Shown: positions 53,462 through 64,000, counted from the stretch's first letter. The stretch is DNA of 64,000 nt from Sabellastarte sp. h YS-2021 (GCA_964017235.1 OZ024940.1:30436573-30500572), one strand, 5' to 3'. A program made the numbers and translations. The notes: a model not told the origin generated them from the letters alone.

Positions 53462-55886
53462 ATGTATTGGAAGTGCAGGTATCGAGGGGGTGATCATATG
53501 GCACATCAGTCCAAAACCCCACTTAAACTTCATCAATCTGGCTCAGATTTTCACAGGAAACTCAGTTCATATCTGACATTGATATTGTATTGACTTGACT
53601 TACTCAGGAAACCAATTAAAAATTTCAATTTTCCGGGGTTTGGGGCCAGGCTCAGCCCCCCTCAAATTAGGAAATATCAGGTATATCCTAATACAACCAA
53701 TCTGAAGCTCTTCTTTAATTTTGCATATGTTTTAACAATAATTGAGGATATATTAGGCCCATTTGGAGCATTACATCTCTGAAAATAAATTATTTCACCC
53801 ATATATTGCTGTAAAAATGGCCAAAAATACATGTAAATTACACCAAACCAGTACCAAATGTTGGTCTATAATGCTGAAATTTGGCCAGAATATAAGGTGG
53901 CACATACTAAATCTGACTGAACCGGTTTTAAAATTACATCTGATATAACAGTACTTATAGTTTGGCAATATTGGCTTAAGCTGGCCCCAAATTCGCTTCT
54001 GTGGGGCTGCATTAGGATATACTTAAATTTGGCAAAGTAAGACAAATTTAAGGCTGAAAACCATATTGTTTGCTAGAGCTGGCGCCACTAAATGAGATTC
54101 CACAAGAATATTCCTTAAGAAATACATAACTGGTCCAAAATACATGTATTGGAAGTGCAGGTATCGAGGGGGTGATCATATGGCACATCAGTCCAAAACC
54201 CCACTTAAACTTCATCAATCTGGCTTAGATTTTCACAGGAAACTCAGTTCATATCTGACATTGATATTGTATTGGCTTGACTTACTCAGGAAACCAATTA
54301 AAAATTTCGATTTTCCGGGGTTTGGGGCCAGGCTCAGCCCCCCTCAAATTAGGAAATATCAGGTATATCCTAATACAACCAATCTGAAGCTCTTCTTTAA
54401 TTTTGCATATGTTTTAACAATAATTGAGGATATATTAGGCCCATTTGGAGCATTACATCTCTGAAAATAAATTATTTCACCCATATATTGCTGTAAAAAT
54501 GGCCAAAAATACATGTAAATTACACCAAACCAGTACCAAATGTTGGTCTATAATGCTGAAATTTGGCCAGAATATAAGGTGGCACATACTAAATCTGACT
54601 GAACCGGTTTTAAAATTACATCTGATATAACAGTACTTATAGTTTGGCAATATTGGCTTCAGCTGGCCCCAAATTCGCTTCTGTGGGGCTGCATTAGGAT
54701 ATACTTAAATTTGGCAAAGTAAGACAAATTTAAGCCTGAAAACCATATTGTTTGCTAGAGCTGGCGCCACTAAATGAGATTCCACAAGAATATTCCTTAA
54801 GAAATACAAAACTGGTCCAAAATACATGTATTGGAAGTGCAGGTATCGAGGGGGTGATCATATGGCACATCAGTCCAAAACTCCACTTAATCTTCATCAA
54901 TCTGGCTCAGATTTTCACAGGAAACTCAGTTCATATCTGACATTGATATTGTATTGACTTGACTTACTCAGGAAACCAATTAAAAATTTCAATTTTCCGG
55001 GGTTTGGGGCCAGGCTCAGCCCCCCTCAAATTAGGAAATATCAGGTATATCCTAATACAACCAATCTGAAGCTCTTCTTTAATTTTGCATATGTTTTAAC
55101 AATAATTGAGGATATGTTAGGCCCATTTGGAGCATTACATCTCTGAAAATAAATTATTTCACCCATATATTGCTGTAAAAATGGCCAAAAATACATGTAA
55201 ATTACACCAAACCAGTACCAAATGTTGGTCTATAATGCTGAAATTTGGCCAGAATATAAGGTGGCACATACTAAATCTGACTGAACCGGTTTTAAAATTA
55301 CATCTGATATAACAGTACTTATAGTTTGGCAATATTGGCTTAAGCTGGCCCCAAATTCGCTTCTGTGGGGCTGCATTAGGATATACTTAAATTTGGCAAA
55401 GTAAGACAAATTTAAGGCTGAAAACCATATTGTTTGCTAGAGCTGGCGCCACTAAATGAGATTCCACAAGAATATTCCTTAAGAAATACATAACTGGTCC
55501 AAAATACATGTATTGGAAGTGCAGGTATCGAGCGGGTGATCATATGGCACATCAGTCCAAAACCCCACTTAAACTTAATCAATCTGGCTCAGATTTTCAC
55601 AGGAAACTCAGTTCATATCTGACATTGATATTGTATTGGCTTGACTTACTCAGGAAACCAATTAAAAATTTCAATTTTCCGGGGTTTGGGGCCAGGCTCA
55701 GCCCCCCTCAAATTAGGAAATATCAGGTATATCCTAATACAACCAATCTGAAGCTCTTCTTTAATTTTGCATATGTTTTAACAATAATTGAGGATATATT
55801 AGGCCCATTTGGAGCATTACATCTCTGAAAATAAATTATTTCACCCATATATTGCTGTAAAAATGGCCAAAAATACATGTAAATTA
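53462..55886 (+). repeat. Dimers with attgacttgac and ggcttaagctgg
   Basis: Starts are 53462, 54144, 54826 and 55508. The copies at 53462 and 54826 share the linker taagcctg, the change attgacttgac and the following ggcttaagctgg, all at 1364-bp spacing. A third member of this class is at 59331. The copy at 54826 also has gatatgttagg and ctccacttaatc. This entry ends inside the monomer starting at 55508, where the 1777-bp duplication begins. Confidence 0.86.
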
Positions 55887-57663
55887 CACCAAACCAGTAC
55901 CAAATGTTGGTCTATAATGCTGAAATTTGGCCAGAATATAAGGTGGCATATACTAAATCTGACTGAACCGGTTTTAAAATTACATCTGATATAACAGTAC
56001 TTATAGTTTGGCAATATTGGCTTCAGCTGGCCCCAAATTCGCTTCTGTGGGGCTGCATTAGGATATACTTAAATTTGGCAAAGTAAGACAAATTTAAGGC
56101 TGAAAACCATATTGTTTGCTAGAGCTGGCGCCACTAAATGAGATTCCACAAGAATATTCCTTAAGAAATACATAACTGGTCCAAAATACATGTATTGGAA
56201 GTGCAGGTATCGAGGGGGTGATCATATGGCACATCAGTCCAAAACCCCACTTAAACTTAATCAATCTGGCTCAGATTTTCACAGGAAACTCAGTTCATAT
56301 CTGACATTGATATTGTATTGGCTTGACTTACTCAGGAAACCAATTAAAAATTTCAATTTTCCGGGGTTTGGGGCCAGGCTCAGCCCCCCTCAAATTAGGA
56401 AATATCAGGTATATCCTAATACAACCAATCTGAAGCTCTTCTTTAATTTTGCATATGTTTTAACAATAATTGAGGATATATTAGGCCCATTTGGAGCATT
56501 ACATCTCTGAAAATAAATTATTTCACCCATATATTGCTGTAAAAATGGCCAAAAATACATGTAAATTACACCAAACCAGTACCAAATGTTGGTCTATAAT
56601 ACTGAAATTTGGCCAGAATATAAGGTGGCCCATACTAAATCTGACTGAACCGGTTTTAAAATTACATCTGATATAACAGTACTTATAGTTTGGCAATATT
56701 GGCTTCAGCTGGCCCCGAATTCGCTTCTGTGGGGCTGCATTAGGATATACTTAAATTTGGCAAAGTAAGACAAATTTAAGGCTGAAAACCATATTGTTTG
56801 CTAGAGCTGGCGCCACTAAATGAGATTACACAAGAATATTCCTTAAGAAATACATAACTGGTCCAAAATACATGTATTGGAAGTGCAGGTATCGAGGGGG
56901 TGATCATATGGCACATCAGTCCAAAACCCCACTTAAACTTCATCAATCTGGCTCAGATTTTCACAGGAAACTCAGTTCATATCTGACATTGATATTGTAT
57001 TGGCTTGACTTACTCAGGAAACCAATTAAAAATTTCAATTTTCCGGGGTTTGGGGCCAGGCTCAGCCCCCCTCAAATTAGGAAATATCAGGTATATCCTA
57101 ATACAACCAATCTGAAGCTCTTCTTTAATTTTGCATATGTTTTAACAATAATTGAGGATATATTAGGCCCATTTGGAGCATTACATCTCTGAAAATAAAT
57201 TATTTCACCCATATATTGCTGTAAAGATGGCCAAAAATACATGTAAATTACACCAAACCAGTACCAAATGTTGGTCTATAATGCTGAAATTTGGCCAGAA
57301 TATAAGGTGGCACATACTAAATCTGACTGAACCGGTTTTAAAATTACATCTGATATAACAGTACTTATAGTTTGGCAATATTGGCTTCAGCTGGCCCCAA
57401 ATTCGCTTCTGTGGGGCTGCCTTAGGATATACTTAAATTTGGCAAAGTAAGACAAATTTAAGCCTGAAAACCATATTGTTTGCTAGAGCTGGCGCCACTA
57501 AATGAGATTCCACAAGAATATTCCTTAAGAAATACATAACTGGTCCAAAATACATGTATTGGAAGTGCAGGTATCGAGGGGGTGATCATATGGCACATCA
57601 GTCCAAAACCCCACTTAAACTTCATCAATCTGGCTCAGATTTTCACAGGAAACTCAGTTCATA
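55887..57663 (+). repeat. Out-of-phase tandem duplication, first copy (1777 bp)
   Basis: The segment runs from the middle of the monomer at 55508 to base 110 of the monomer at 57554. Its private markers recur exactly 1777 bp later: ggtggcatatac at about 55942, ataatactgaaa at about 56598, ggccccgaattcg at about 56712, gagattacac at about 56822 and gctgccttagg at about 57417. The length is about 2.6 monomers, so the copying was not in register with the repeat. By eye it differs from the second copy at two sites: cttaatcaa versus cttcatcaa, and taaagatgg versus taaaaatgg. Confidence 0.9.
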
Positions 57664-59440
57664 CACCAAACCAGTACCAAATGTTGGTCTATAATGCTGA
57701 AATTTGGCCAGAATATAAGGTGGCATATACTAAATCTGACTGAACCGGTTTTAAAATTACATCTGATATAACAGTACTTATAGTTTGGCAATATTGGCTT
57801 CAGCTGGCCCCAAATTCGCTTCTGTGGGGCTGCATTAGGATATACTTAAATTTGGCAAAGTAAGACAAATTTAAGGCTGAAAACCATATTGTTTGCTAGA
57901 GCTGGCGCCACTAAATGAGATTCCACAAGAATATTCCTTAAGAAATACATAACTGGTCCAAAATACATGTATTGGAAGTGCAGGTATCGAGGGGGTGATC
58001 ATATGGCACATCAGTCCAAAACCCCACTTAAACTTCATCAATCTGGCTCAGATTTTCACAGGAAACTCAGTTCATATCTGACATTGATATTGTATTGGCT
58101 TGACTTACTCAGGAAACCAATTAAAAATTTCAATTTTCCGGGGTTTGGGGCCAGGCTCAGCCCCCCTCAAATTAGGAAATATCAGGTATATCCTAATACA
58201 ACCAATCTGAAGCTCTTCTTTAATTTTGCATATGTTTTAACAATAATTGAGGATATATTAGGCCCATTTGGAGCATTACATCTCTGAAAATAAATTATTT
58301 CACCCATATATTGCTGTAAAAATGGCCAAAAATACATGTAAATTACACCAAACCAGTACCAAATGTTGGTCTATAATACTGAAATTTGGCCAGAATATAA
58401 GGTGGCCCATACTAAATCTGACTGAACCGGTTTTAAAATTACATCTGATATAACAGTACTTATAGTTTGGCAATATTGGCTTCAGCTGGCCCCGAATTCG
58501 CTTCTGTGGGGCTGCATTAGGATATACTTAAATTTGGCAAAGTAAGACAAATTTAAGGCTGAAAACCATATTGTTTGCTAGAGCTGGCGCCACTAAATGA
58601 GATTACACAAGAATATTCCTTAAGAAATACATAACTGGTCCAAAATACATGTATTGGAAGTGCAGGTATCGAGGGGGTGATCATATGGCACATCAGTCCA
58701 AAACCCCACTTAAACTTCATCAATCTGGCTCAGATTTTCACAGGAAACTCAGTTCATATCTGACATTGATATTGTATTGGCTTGACTTACTCAGGAAACC
58801 AATTAAAAATTTCAATTTTCCGGGGTTTGGGGCCAGGCTCAGCCCCCCTCAAATTAGGAAATATCAGGTATATCCTAATACAACCAATCTGAAGCTCTTC
58901 TTTAATTTTGCATATGTTTTAACAATAATTGAGGATATATTAGGCCCATTTGGAGCATTACATCTCTGAAAATAAATTATTTCACCCATATATTGCTGTA
59001 AAAATGGCCAAAAATACATGTAAATTACACCAAACCAGTACCAAATGTTGGTCTATAATGCTGAAATTTGGCCAGAATATAAGGTGGCACATACTAAATC
59101 TGACTGAACCGGTTTTAAAATTACATCTGATATAACAGTACTTATAGTTTGGCAATATTGGCTTCAGCTGGCCCCAAATTCGCTTCTGTGGGGCTGCCTT
59201 AGGATATACTTAAATTTGGCAAAGTAAGACAAATTTAAGCCTGAAAACCATATTGTTTGCTAGAGCTGGCGCCACTAAATGAGATTCCACAAGAATATTC
59301 CTTAAGAAATACATAACTGGTCCAAAATACATGTATTGGAAGTGCAGGTATCGAGGGGGTGATCATATGGCACATCAGTCCAAAACCCCACTTAAACTTC
59401 ATCAATCTGGCTCAGATTTTCACAGGAAACTCAGTTCATA
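57664..59440 (+). repeat. Out-of-phase tandem duplication, second copy (1777 bp)
   Basis: The junction reads cagttcatacaccaaacc. The left part is monomer positions around cagttcata and the right part is positions around ttacaccaaacc, so 269 bp of a monomer are absent between landmarks 57554 and 57967. The two parents share only TA at the breakpoint. After the second copy the array continues normally at 59441 inside the monomer starting 59331. A three-monomer duplication followed by a 269-bp deletion would give the same sequence. Confidence 0.9.
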
Positions 59441-62400
59441 TCTGACATTGATATTGTATTGACTTGACTTACTCAGGAAACCAATTAAAAATTTCAATTT
59501 TCCGGGGTTTGGGGCCAGGCTCAGCCCCCCTCAAATTAGGAAATATCAGGTATATCCTAATACAACCAATCTGAAGCTCTTCTTTAATTTTGCATATGTT
59601 TTAACAATAATTGAGGATATATTAGGCCCATTTGGAGCATTACATCTCTGAAAATAAATTATTTCACCCATATATTGCTGTAAAAATGGCCAAAAATACA
59701 TGTAAATTACACCAAACCAGTACCAAATGTTGGTCTATAATGCTGAAATTTGGCCAGAATATAAGGTGGCACATACTAAATCTGACTGAACCGGTTTTAA
59801 AATTACATCTGATATAACAGTACTTATAGTTTGGCAATATTGGCTTAAGCTGGCCCCAAATTCGCTTCTGTGGGGCTGCATTAGGATATACTTAAATTTG
59901 GCAAAGTAAGACAAATTTAAGGCTGAAAACCATATTGTTTGCTAGAGCTGGCGCCACTAAATGAGATTCCACAAGAATATTCCTTAAGAAATACATAACT
60001 GGTCCAAAATACATGTATTGGAAGTGCAGGTATCGAGGGGGTGATCATATGGCACATCAGTCCAAAACCCCACTTAAACTTAATCAATCTGGCTCAGATT
60101 TTCACAGGAAACTCAGTTCATATCTGACATTGATATTGTATTGGCTTGACTTACTCAGGAAACCAATTAAAAATTTCAATTTTCCGGGGTTTGGGGCCAG
60201 GCTCAGCCCCCCTCAAATTAGGAAATATCAGGTATATCCTAATACAACCAATCTGAAGCTCTTCTTTAATTTTGCATATGTTTTAACAATAATTGAGGAT
60301 ATATTAGGCCCATTTGGAGCATTACATCTCTGAAAATAAATTATTTCACCCATATATTGCTGTAAAAATGGCCAAAAATACATGTAAATTACACCAAACC
60401 AGTACCAAATGTTGGTCTATAATGCTGAAATTTGGCCAGAATATAAGGTGGCACATACTAAATCTGACTGAACCGGTTTTAAAATTACATCTGATATAAC
60501 AGTACTTATAGTTTGGCAATATTGGCTTCAGCTGGCCCCAAATTCGCTTCTGTAGGGCTGCATTAGGATATACTTAAATTTGGCAAAGTAAGACAAATTT
60601 AAGCCTGAAAACCATATTGTTTGCTAGAGCAGGCGCCACTAAATGAGATTCCACAAGAATATTCCTTAAGAAATACATAACTGGTCCAAAATACATGTAT
60701 TGGAAGTGCAGGTATCGAGGGGGTGATCATATGGCACATCAGTCCAAAACCCCACTTAAACTTAATCAATCTGGCTCAGATTTTCACAGGAAACTCAGTT
60801 CATATCTGACATTGATATTGTATTGGCTTGACTTACTCAGGAAACCAATTAAAAATTTCAATTTTCCGGGGTTTGGGGCCAGGCTCAGCCCCCCTCAAAT
60901 TAGGAAATATCAGGTATATCCTAATACAACCAATCTGAAGCTCTTCTTTAATTTTGCATATGTTTTAACAATAATTGAGGATATATTAGGCCCATTTGGA
61001 ACATTACATCTCTGAAAATAAATTATTTCACCCATATATTGCTGTAAAAATGGCCAAAATACATGTAAATTACACCAAACCAGTACCAAATGTTGGTCTA
61101 TAATGCTGAAATTTGGCCAGAAGATAAGGTGGCACATACTAAATCTGACTGAACCGGTTTTAAAATTACATCTGATATAACAGTACTTATAGTTTGGCAA
61201 TATTGGCTTCAGCTGGCCCCAAATTCGCTTCTGTGGGGCTGCATTAGGATATACTTAAATTTGGCAAAGTAAGACAAATTTAAGGCTGAAAACCATATTG
61301 TTTGCTAGAGCTGGCGCCACTAAATGAGATTCCACAAGAATATTCCTTAAGAAATACATAACTGGTCCAAAATACATGTATTGGAAGTGCAGGTATCGAG
61401 GGGGTGATCATATGGCACATCAGTCCAAAACCCCACTTAAACTTCATCAATCTGGCTCAGATTTTCACAGGAAACTCAGTTCATATCTGACATTGATATT
61501 GTATTGGCTTGACTTACTCAGGAAACCAATTAAAAATTTCAATTTTCCGGGGTTTGGGGCCAGGCTCAGCCCCCCTCAAATTAGGAAATATCAGGTATAT
61601 CCTAATACAACCAATCTGAAGCTCTTCTTTAATTTTGCATATGTTTTAACAATAATTGAGGATATATTAGGCCCATTTGGAACATTACATCTCTGAAAAT
61701 AAATTATTTCACCCATATATTGCTGTAAAAATGGCCAAAATACATGTAAATTACACCAAACCAGTACCAAATGTTGGTCTATAATGCTGAAATTTGGCCA
61801 GAAGATAAGGTGGCACATACTAAATCTGACTGAACCGGTTTTAAAATTACATCTGATATAACAGTACTTATAGTTTGGCAATATTGGCTTCAGCTGGCCC
61901 CAAATTCGCTTCTGTGGGGCTGCATTAGGATATACTTAAATTTGGCAAAGTAAGACAAATTTAAGGCTGAAAACCATATTGTTTGCTAGAGCTGGCGCCA
62001 CTAAATGAGATTCCACAAGAATATTCCTTAAGAAATACATAACTGGTCCAAAATACATGTATTGGAAGTGCAGGTATCGAGGGGGTGATCATATGGCACA
62101 TCAGTCCAAAACCCCACTTAAACTTCATCAATCTGGCTCAGATTTTCACAGGAAACTCAGTTCATATCTGACATTGATATTGTATTGGCTTGACTTACTC
62201 AGGAAACCAATTAAAAATTTCAATTTTCCGGGGTTTGGGGCCAGGCTCAGCCCCCCTCAAATTAGGAAATATCAGGTATATCCTAATACAACCAATCTAA
62301 GGCTCTTCTTTAATTTTGCATATGTTTTAACAATAATTGAGGATATATTAGGCCCATTTGGAGCATTACATCTCTGAAAATAAATTATTTCACCCATATA

Positions 62401-62738
62401 TTGCTGTAAAAATGGCCAAAAATACATGTAATTTACACCAAACCAGTACCAAGTGTTGGTCTATAATGCTGAAATTTGGCCAGAATATAAGGTGGCACAT
62501 ACTAAATCTGACTGAACCGGTTTTAAAATTACATCTGATATAACAGTACTTATAGTTTGGCAATATTGGCTTCAGCTCCCCCCAAATTCGCTTCTGTGGG
62601 GCTGCATTAAGATATACTTAAATTTGGCAAAGTAAGACAAATTTAAGGCTGAAAACCATATTGTTTGCTAGAGCTGGCGCCACTAAATGAGATTCCACAA
62701 GAATATTCCTTAAGAAATACATAACTGGTCCAAAATAC
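59441..62738 (+). repeat. Monomers after the duplication
   Basis: This covers the rest of the monomer at 59331 and those at 60013, 60695, 61376 and 62057. The linker after the first has ggcttaagctgg. The copies at 60013 and 60695 have cttaatcaatctgg, those at 60695 and 61376 are T-type, and 62057 has caatctaaggctc. Private changes become more frequent toward the right: tctgtagggctg, gagcaggcgcc, gtaatttacacc, ccaagtgttgg and cagctcccccc. Confidence 0.85.
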
Positions 62739-63127
62739 ATGTATTGGAAGTGCAGGTATCGAGGGGGTGATCATATGGCACATCAGTCCAAAACCCCACT
62801 TAAACTTCATCCATCTGGCTCAGATTTTCAAAGGAAACTCAGTTCATATCTGACATTGATATTGTATTGGCTTGACTTACTCAGGAAACCAATTAAAATT
62901 TCAATTTTCCGGGGTTTGGGGCCAGGCTCAGGCCCCCTCAAATTAGGAAATATCAGGTATATCCTAATACAACCAATCTGAAGCTCTTCTTTAATTTTGC
63001 ATATGTTTTAACAATAATTGAGGATATATTAGGCCCATTTGGAGCATTACATCTCTGAAAATAAATTATTTCACCCATATATTGCTGTAAAAATGGCCAA
63101 AAGTACATGTAAATTACACCAAACCAG

Positions 63128-63135
63128 TACCAAAT
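63128..63135. repeat. Left target-site duplication TACCAAAT
   Basis: The 8 bases match the satellite and abut the insertion. The same 8 bases occur at the other edge, after which the satellite resumes in register. An 8-bp duplication is typical of hAT, P and Merlin-like DNA transposons, but that family assignment is only an inference here. Confidence 0.8.
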
Positions 63136-63144
63136 TTAGCGGGA

Positions 63145-63175
63145 ACCAGCCACCTTTAACAATAAAGGGACTGGT
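63145..63175. other. 5' hairpin of the insertion
   Basis: ACCAG (63145-63149) pairs with CTGGT (63171-63175). Inside it CCTTTA (63153-63158) pairs with TAAAGG (63163-63168) around an ACAA loop. The two stems are separated by a small internal loop. The structure starts 9 bases from the left edge. Confidence 0.7.
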
Positions 63176-63470
63176 ATCGGCCACGATGGCCTTGACATAC
63201 ATCATTGCTAGCCATCATTATCGGGAAATCTCGATCATTATTTTAATTGCTTATATGCATTTTGTATGTATTTACAACATTTTAAACATTTATTATTGAA
63301 ATTATAACATCAAATATTGTGAATTAAACTTTAAAATATTTTGAAATGACAATAATGTTTAGAAGCAAATACATGTTTGGGTGATAATAGAAGATCGACA
63401 GCACTTAAACTGGTTCACGTTTTTAGTTAGGGAAGTACGGAAGCGTAGTACCCAAGATGGTGGGCGATAC

Positions 63471-63498
63471 CCGACCCTATATTGCAGAGTAGGGTCGG
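63471..63498. other. Subterminal hairpin of the insertion
   Basis: CCGACCCTA (63471-63479) is perfectly complementary in inverted order to TAGGGTCGG (63490-63498), with a 10-base loop. It lies 14 bases from the right edge of the insertion. It may be structural DNA for transposition or part of a folded transcript; the sequence alone does not say which. Confidence 0.8.
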
Positions 63499-63512
63499 CG
63501 GAAACCAGACTA

Positions 63513-63520
63513 TACCAAAT
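63513..63520. repeat. Right target-site duplication TACCAAAT
   Basis: This is the second copy of the 8-bp flank, immediately followed by gttggtctataatgctg of the interrupted monomer. Upstream the bases aaaccagacta resemble the satellite aaaccag plus ACTA, so a longer imperfect duplication of 15 bases is an alternative reading. Confidence 0.8.
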
Positions 63521-63804
63521 GTTGGTCTATAATGCTGAAATTTGGCCAGAATATAAGGTGGCACATACTAAATCTGACTGAACCGGTTTTAAAATTACAT
63601 CTGATATAACAGTACTTATAGTTTGGCAATATTGGCTTCAGCTGGCCCCAAATTCGCTTCTGTGGGGCTGCATTAAGATATACTTAAATTTGGCAAAGTA
63701 AGACAAATTTAAGGCTGAAAACCATATTGTTTGCTAGAGCTGGCGCCACTAAATGAGATTCCACAAGAATATTCCTTAAGAAATACATAACTGGTCCAAA
63801 ATAC

Positions 63805-64000
63805 ATGTATTGGAAGTGCAGGTATCGAGGGGGTGATCATATGGCACATCAGTCCAAAACCCCACTTAAACTTCATCCATCTGGCTCAGATTTTCAAAGG
63901 AAACTCAGTTCATATCTGACATTGATATTGTATTGGCTTGACTTACTCAGGAAACCAATTAAAATTTCAATTTTCCGGGGTTTGGGGCCAGGCTCAGGCC
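63805..64000 (+). repeat. Monomer 94, truncated by the window end
   Basis: The satellite continues with atgtattggaagtgcagg and carries the same private variants as the interrupted monomer: cttcatccatctgg, ttttcaaagg, attaaaatttcaat and ggctcaggcc. The position equivalent to the insertion site would lie about 200 bases beyond the window. Confidence 0.95.

Larger units (their letters stand above)
1..63135 (+). repeat. 682-bp satellite array, head-to-tail, main block
   Basis: The landmark atgtattggaagtgcagg (or a one-base variant) recurs every 681 or 682 bases from 273 to 62739, always on the same strand, with no inverted copy. That gives 93 monomer starts in this block; the only intervals departing strongly from this are 413 bp (57554 to 57967) and 1066 bp (62739 to 63805). 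Three 686-bp intervals (from 27542, 30956 and 33006) carry a 4-bp insertion, and one 683-bp interval starts at 24131. Copies differ from each other by only a few bases, so the array is young or strongly homogenised. The 681-bp copies are explained by specific single-base deletions that mark subfamilies. It is a eukaryotic satellite; I do not recognise a named family. A centromeric or pericentromeric location is inferred from the size and higher-order structure, not shown. Confidence 0.97.
63136..63512. mobile_element. 377-bp non-satellite insertion, probable non-autonomous element
   Basis: The sequence has no similarity to the monomer and splits a single copy precisely, with TACCAAAT on both sides. 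It has no long open frame of its own. The ends are structured: a 5' hairpin (63145-63175), a GGCCA/TGGCC hairpin (63179-63191), an AT-rich centre, a bulged GGG-GTAC/GTACCC hairpin (63430-63453) and a 9-bp perfect hairpin (63471-63498). A near-identical direct repeat lies close to both ends (gcgggaaccag 63139-63149, gcggaaaccag 63498-63508). I see no convincing terminal inverted repeat and no poly-A tail. A MITE-like non-autonomous DNA element fits best. A SINE fragment or a Helitron relative is possible but less well supported. Confidence 0.7.
62739..63804 (+). repeat. Monomer 93, split by an insertion
   Basis: The monomer consists of 62739-63135 and 63521-63804, together 681 bp, which is exactly one copy with its one-base deletion attaaaatttcaat. 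The extra 385 bp are a 377-bp insertion plus one 8-bp flank copy. It shares cttcatccatctgg, ttttcaaagg and ggctcaggcc with the next monomer at 63805 and with no other copy. Confidence 0.93.

Noticed and set aside
57554-57966. Simple 269-bp internal deletion in one monomer
   Set aside because: The flanking private markers repeat at exactly 1777 bp, so a tandem duplication with an out-of-phase junction explains more with one event. The two-step alternative is kept as a caveat.
63039-63299. 86-codon frame running from the satellite into the insertion
   Set aside because: It is a chance chimera across the insertion junction, with low-complexity AT-rich coding and no homology I can recognise.
63136-63512. 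Helitron insertion
   Set aside because: A hairpin near the right end is Helitron-like, but Helitrons insert between A and T without target duplication. The 8-bp duplication and the lack of a clear TC start or CTRR end argue against it.
63381-63581. 66-codon frame running from the insertion back into the satellite
   Set aside because: It crosses the right junction of the insertion, so it cannot be an old gene. The part inside the element overlaps hairpins.
1-64000. CRISPR array
   Set aside because: The repeat unit is about 682 bp and contiguous, with no unique spacers, and the sequence is eukaryotic in character.
1-64000. Tandem 5S rDNA, histone or other gene-bearing repeat unit
   Set aside because: The unit length would allow it, but I see no 5S-like internal control region, no tRNA-like boxes and no histone coding sequence in the monomer.
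1-64000. Array being purely an assembly artefact
   Set aside because: Copies carry distinct, linked subtype markers in ordered patterns, which random misassembly would not create. Copy number and individual near-identical duplicates could still be misassembled and cannot be judged without reads.

Overview
The whole window is one eukaryotic satellite-DNA array. It contains about 94 head-to-tail copies of an AT-rich monomer of 681-682 bp. I find no protein-coding gene, rRNA, tRNA or CRISPR array. The repeat itself encodes nothing I recognise. The organism is an animal-type or other complex eukaryote. Repeated words such as ACATGTA and the overall look of the sequence remind me of marine invertebrates, perhaps a bivalve mollusc, but that is a low-confidence guess.

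Layout. I number monomers from the ATG of 'atgtattggaagtgcagg'; the first complete one starts at 273. Bases 1-272 are the tail of a previous copy. From 273 to 11859 the monomers form a pentameric higher-order repeat (HOR), types A-B-C-D-E with a period of 3408 bp. It appears as full copies (273-3680, 5726-9133), a copy that lost B and C (3681-5725) and a copy that stops after D (9134-11859). From 11860 to 27541 the organisation changes to dimers of 1363-1364 bp, in several local families with their own diagnostic variants. From 27542 to 34373 dimers and trimers mix, marked by a 4-bp AATT insertion. From 34374 to 39146 there is only a faint dimer pattern. From 39147 to 62738 a mosaic of a few variant classes appears, with a visible copied segment at 4091-bp (six-monomer) spacing. 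An out-of-phase 1777-bp tandem duplication at 55887-59440 gives the only strongly shortened monomer interval (413 bp).

Near the right end, monomer 93 is interrupted by a 377-bp unrelated insertion (63136-63512) flanked by the 8-bp direct repeat TACCAAAT. It looks like a small non-autonomous mobile element with structured ends. The satellite resumes in exact register and runs off the window at 64000.

Nothing here works together as an operon or pathway. The biology is that of a rapidly homogenising tandem array: unequal exchange, gene conversion, local amplification and one transposon-like invasion. A centromeric or pericentromeric role is plausible from the size and HOR organisation but cannot be shown from sequence alone.
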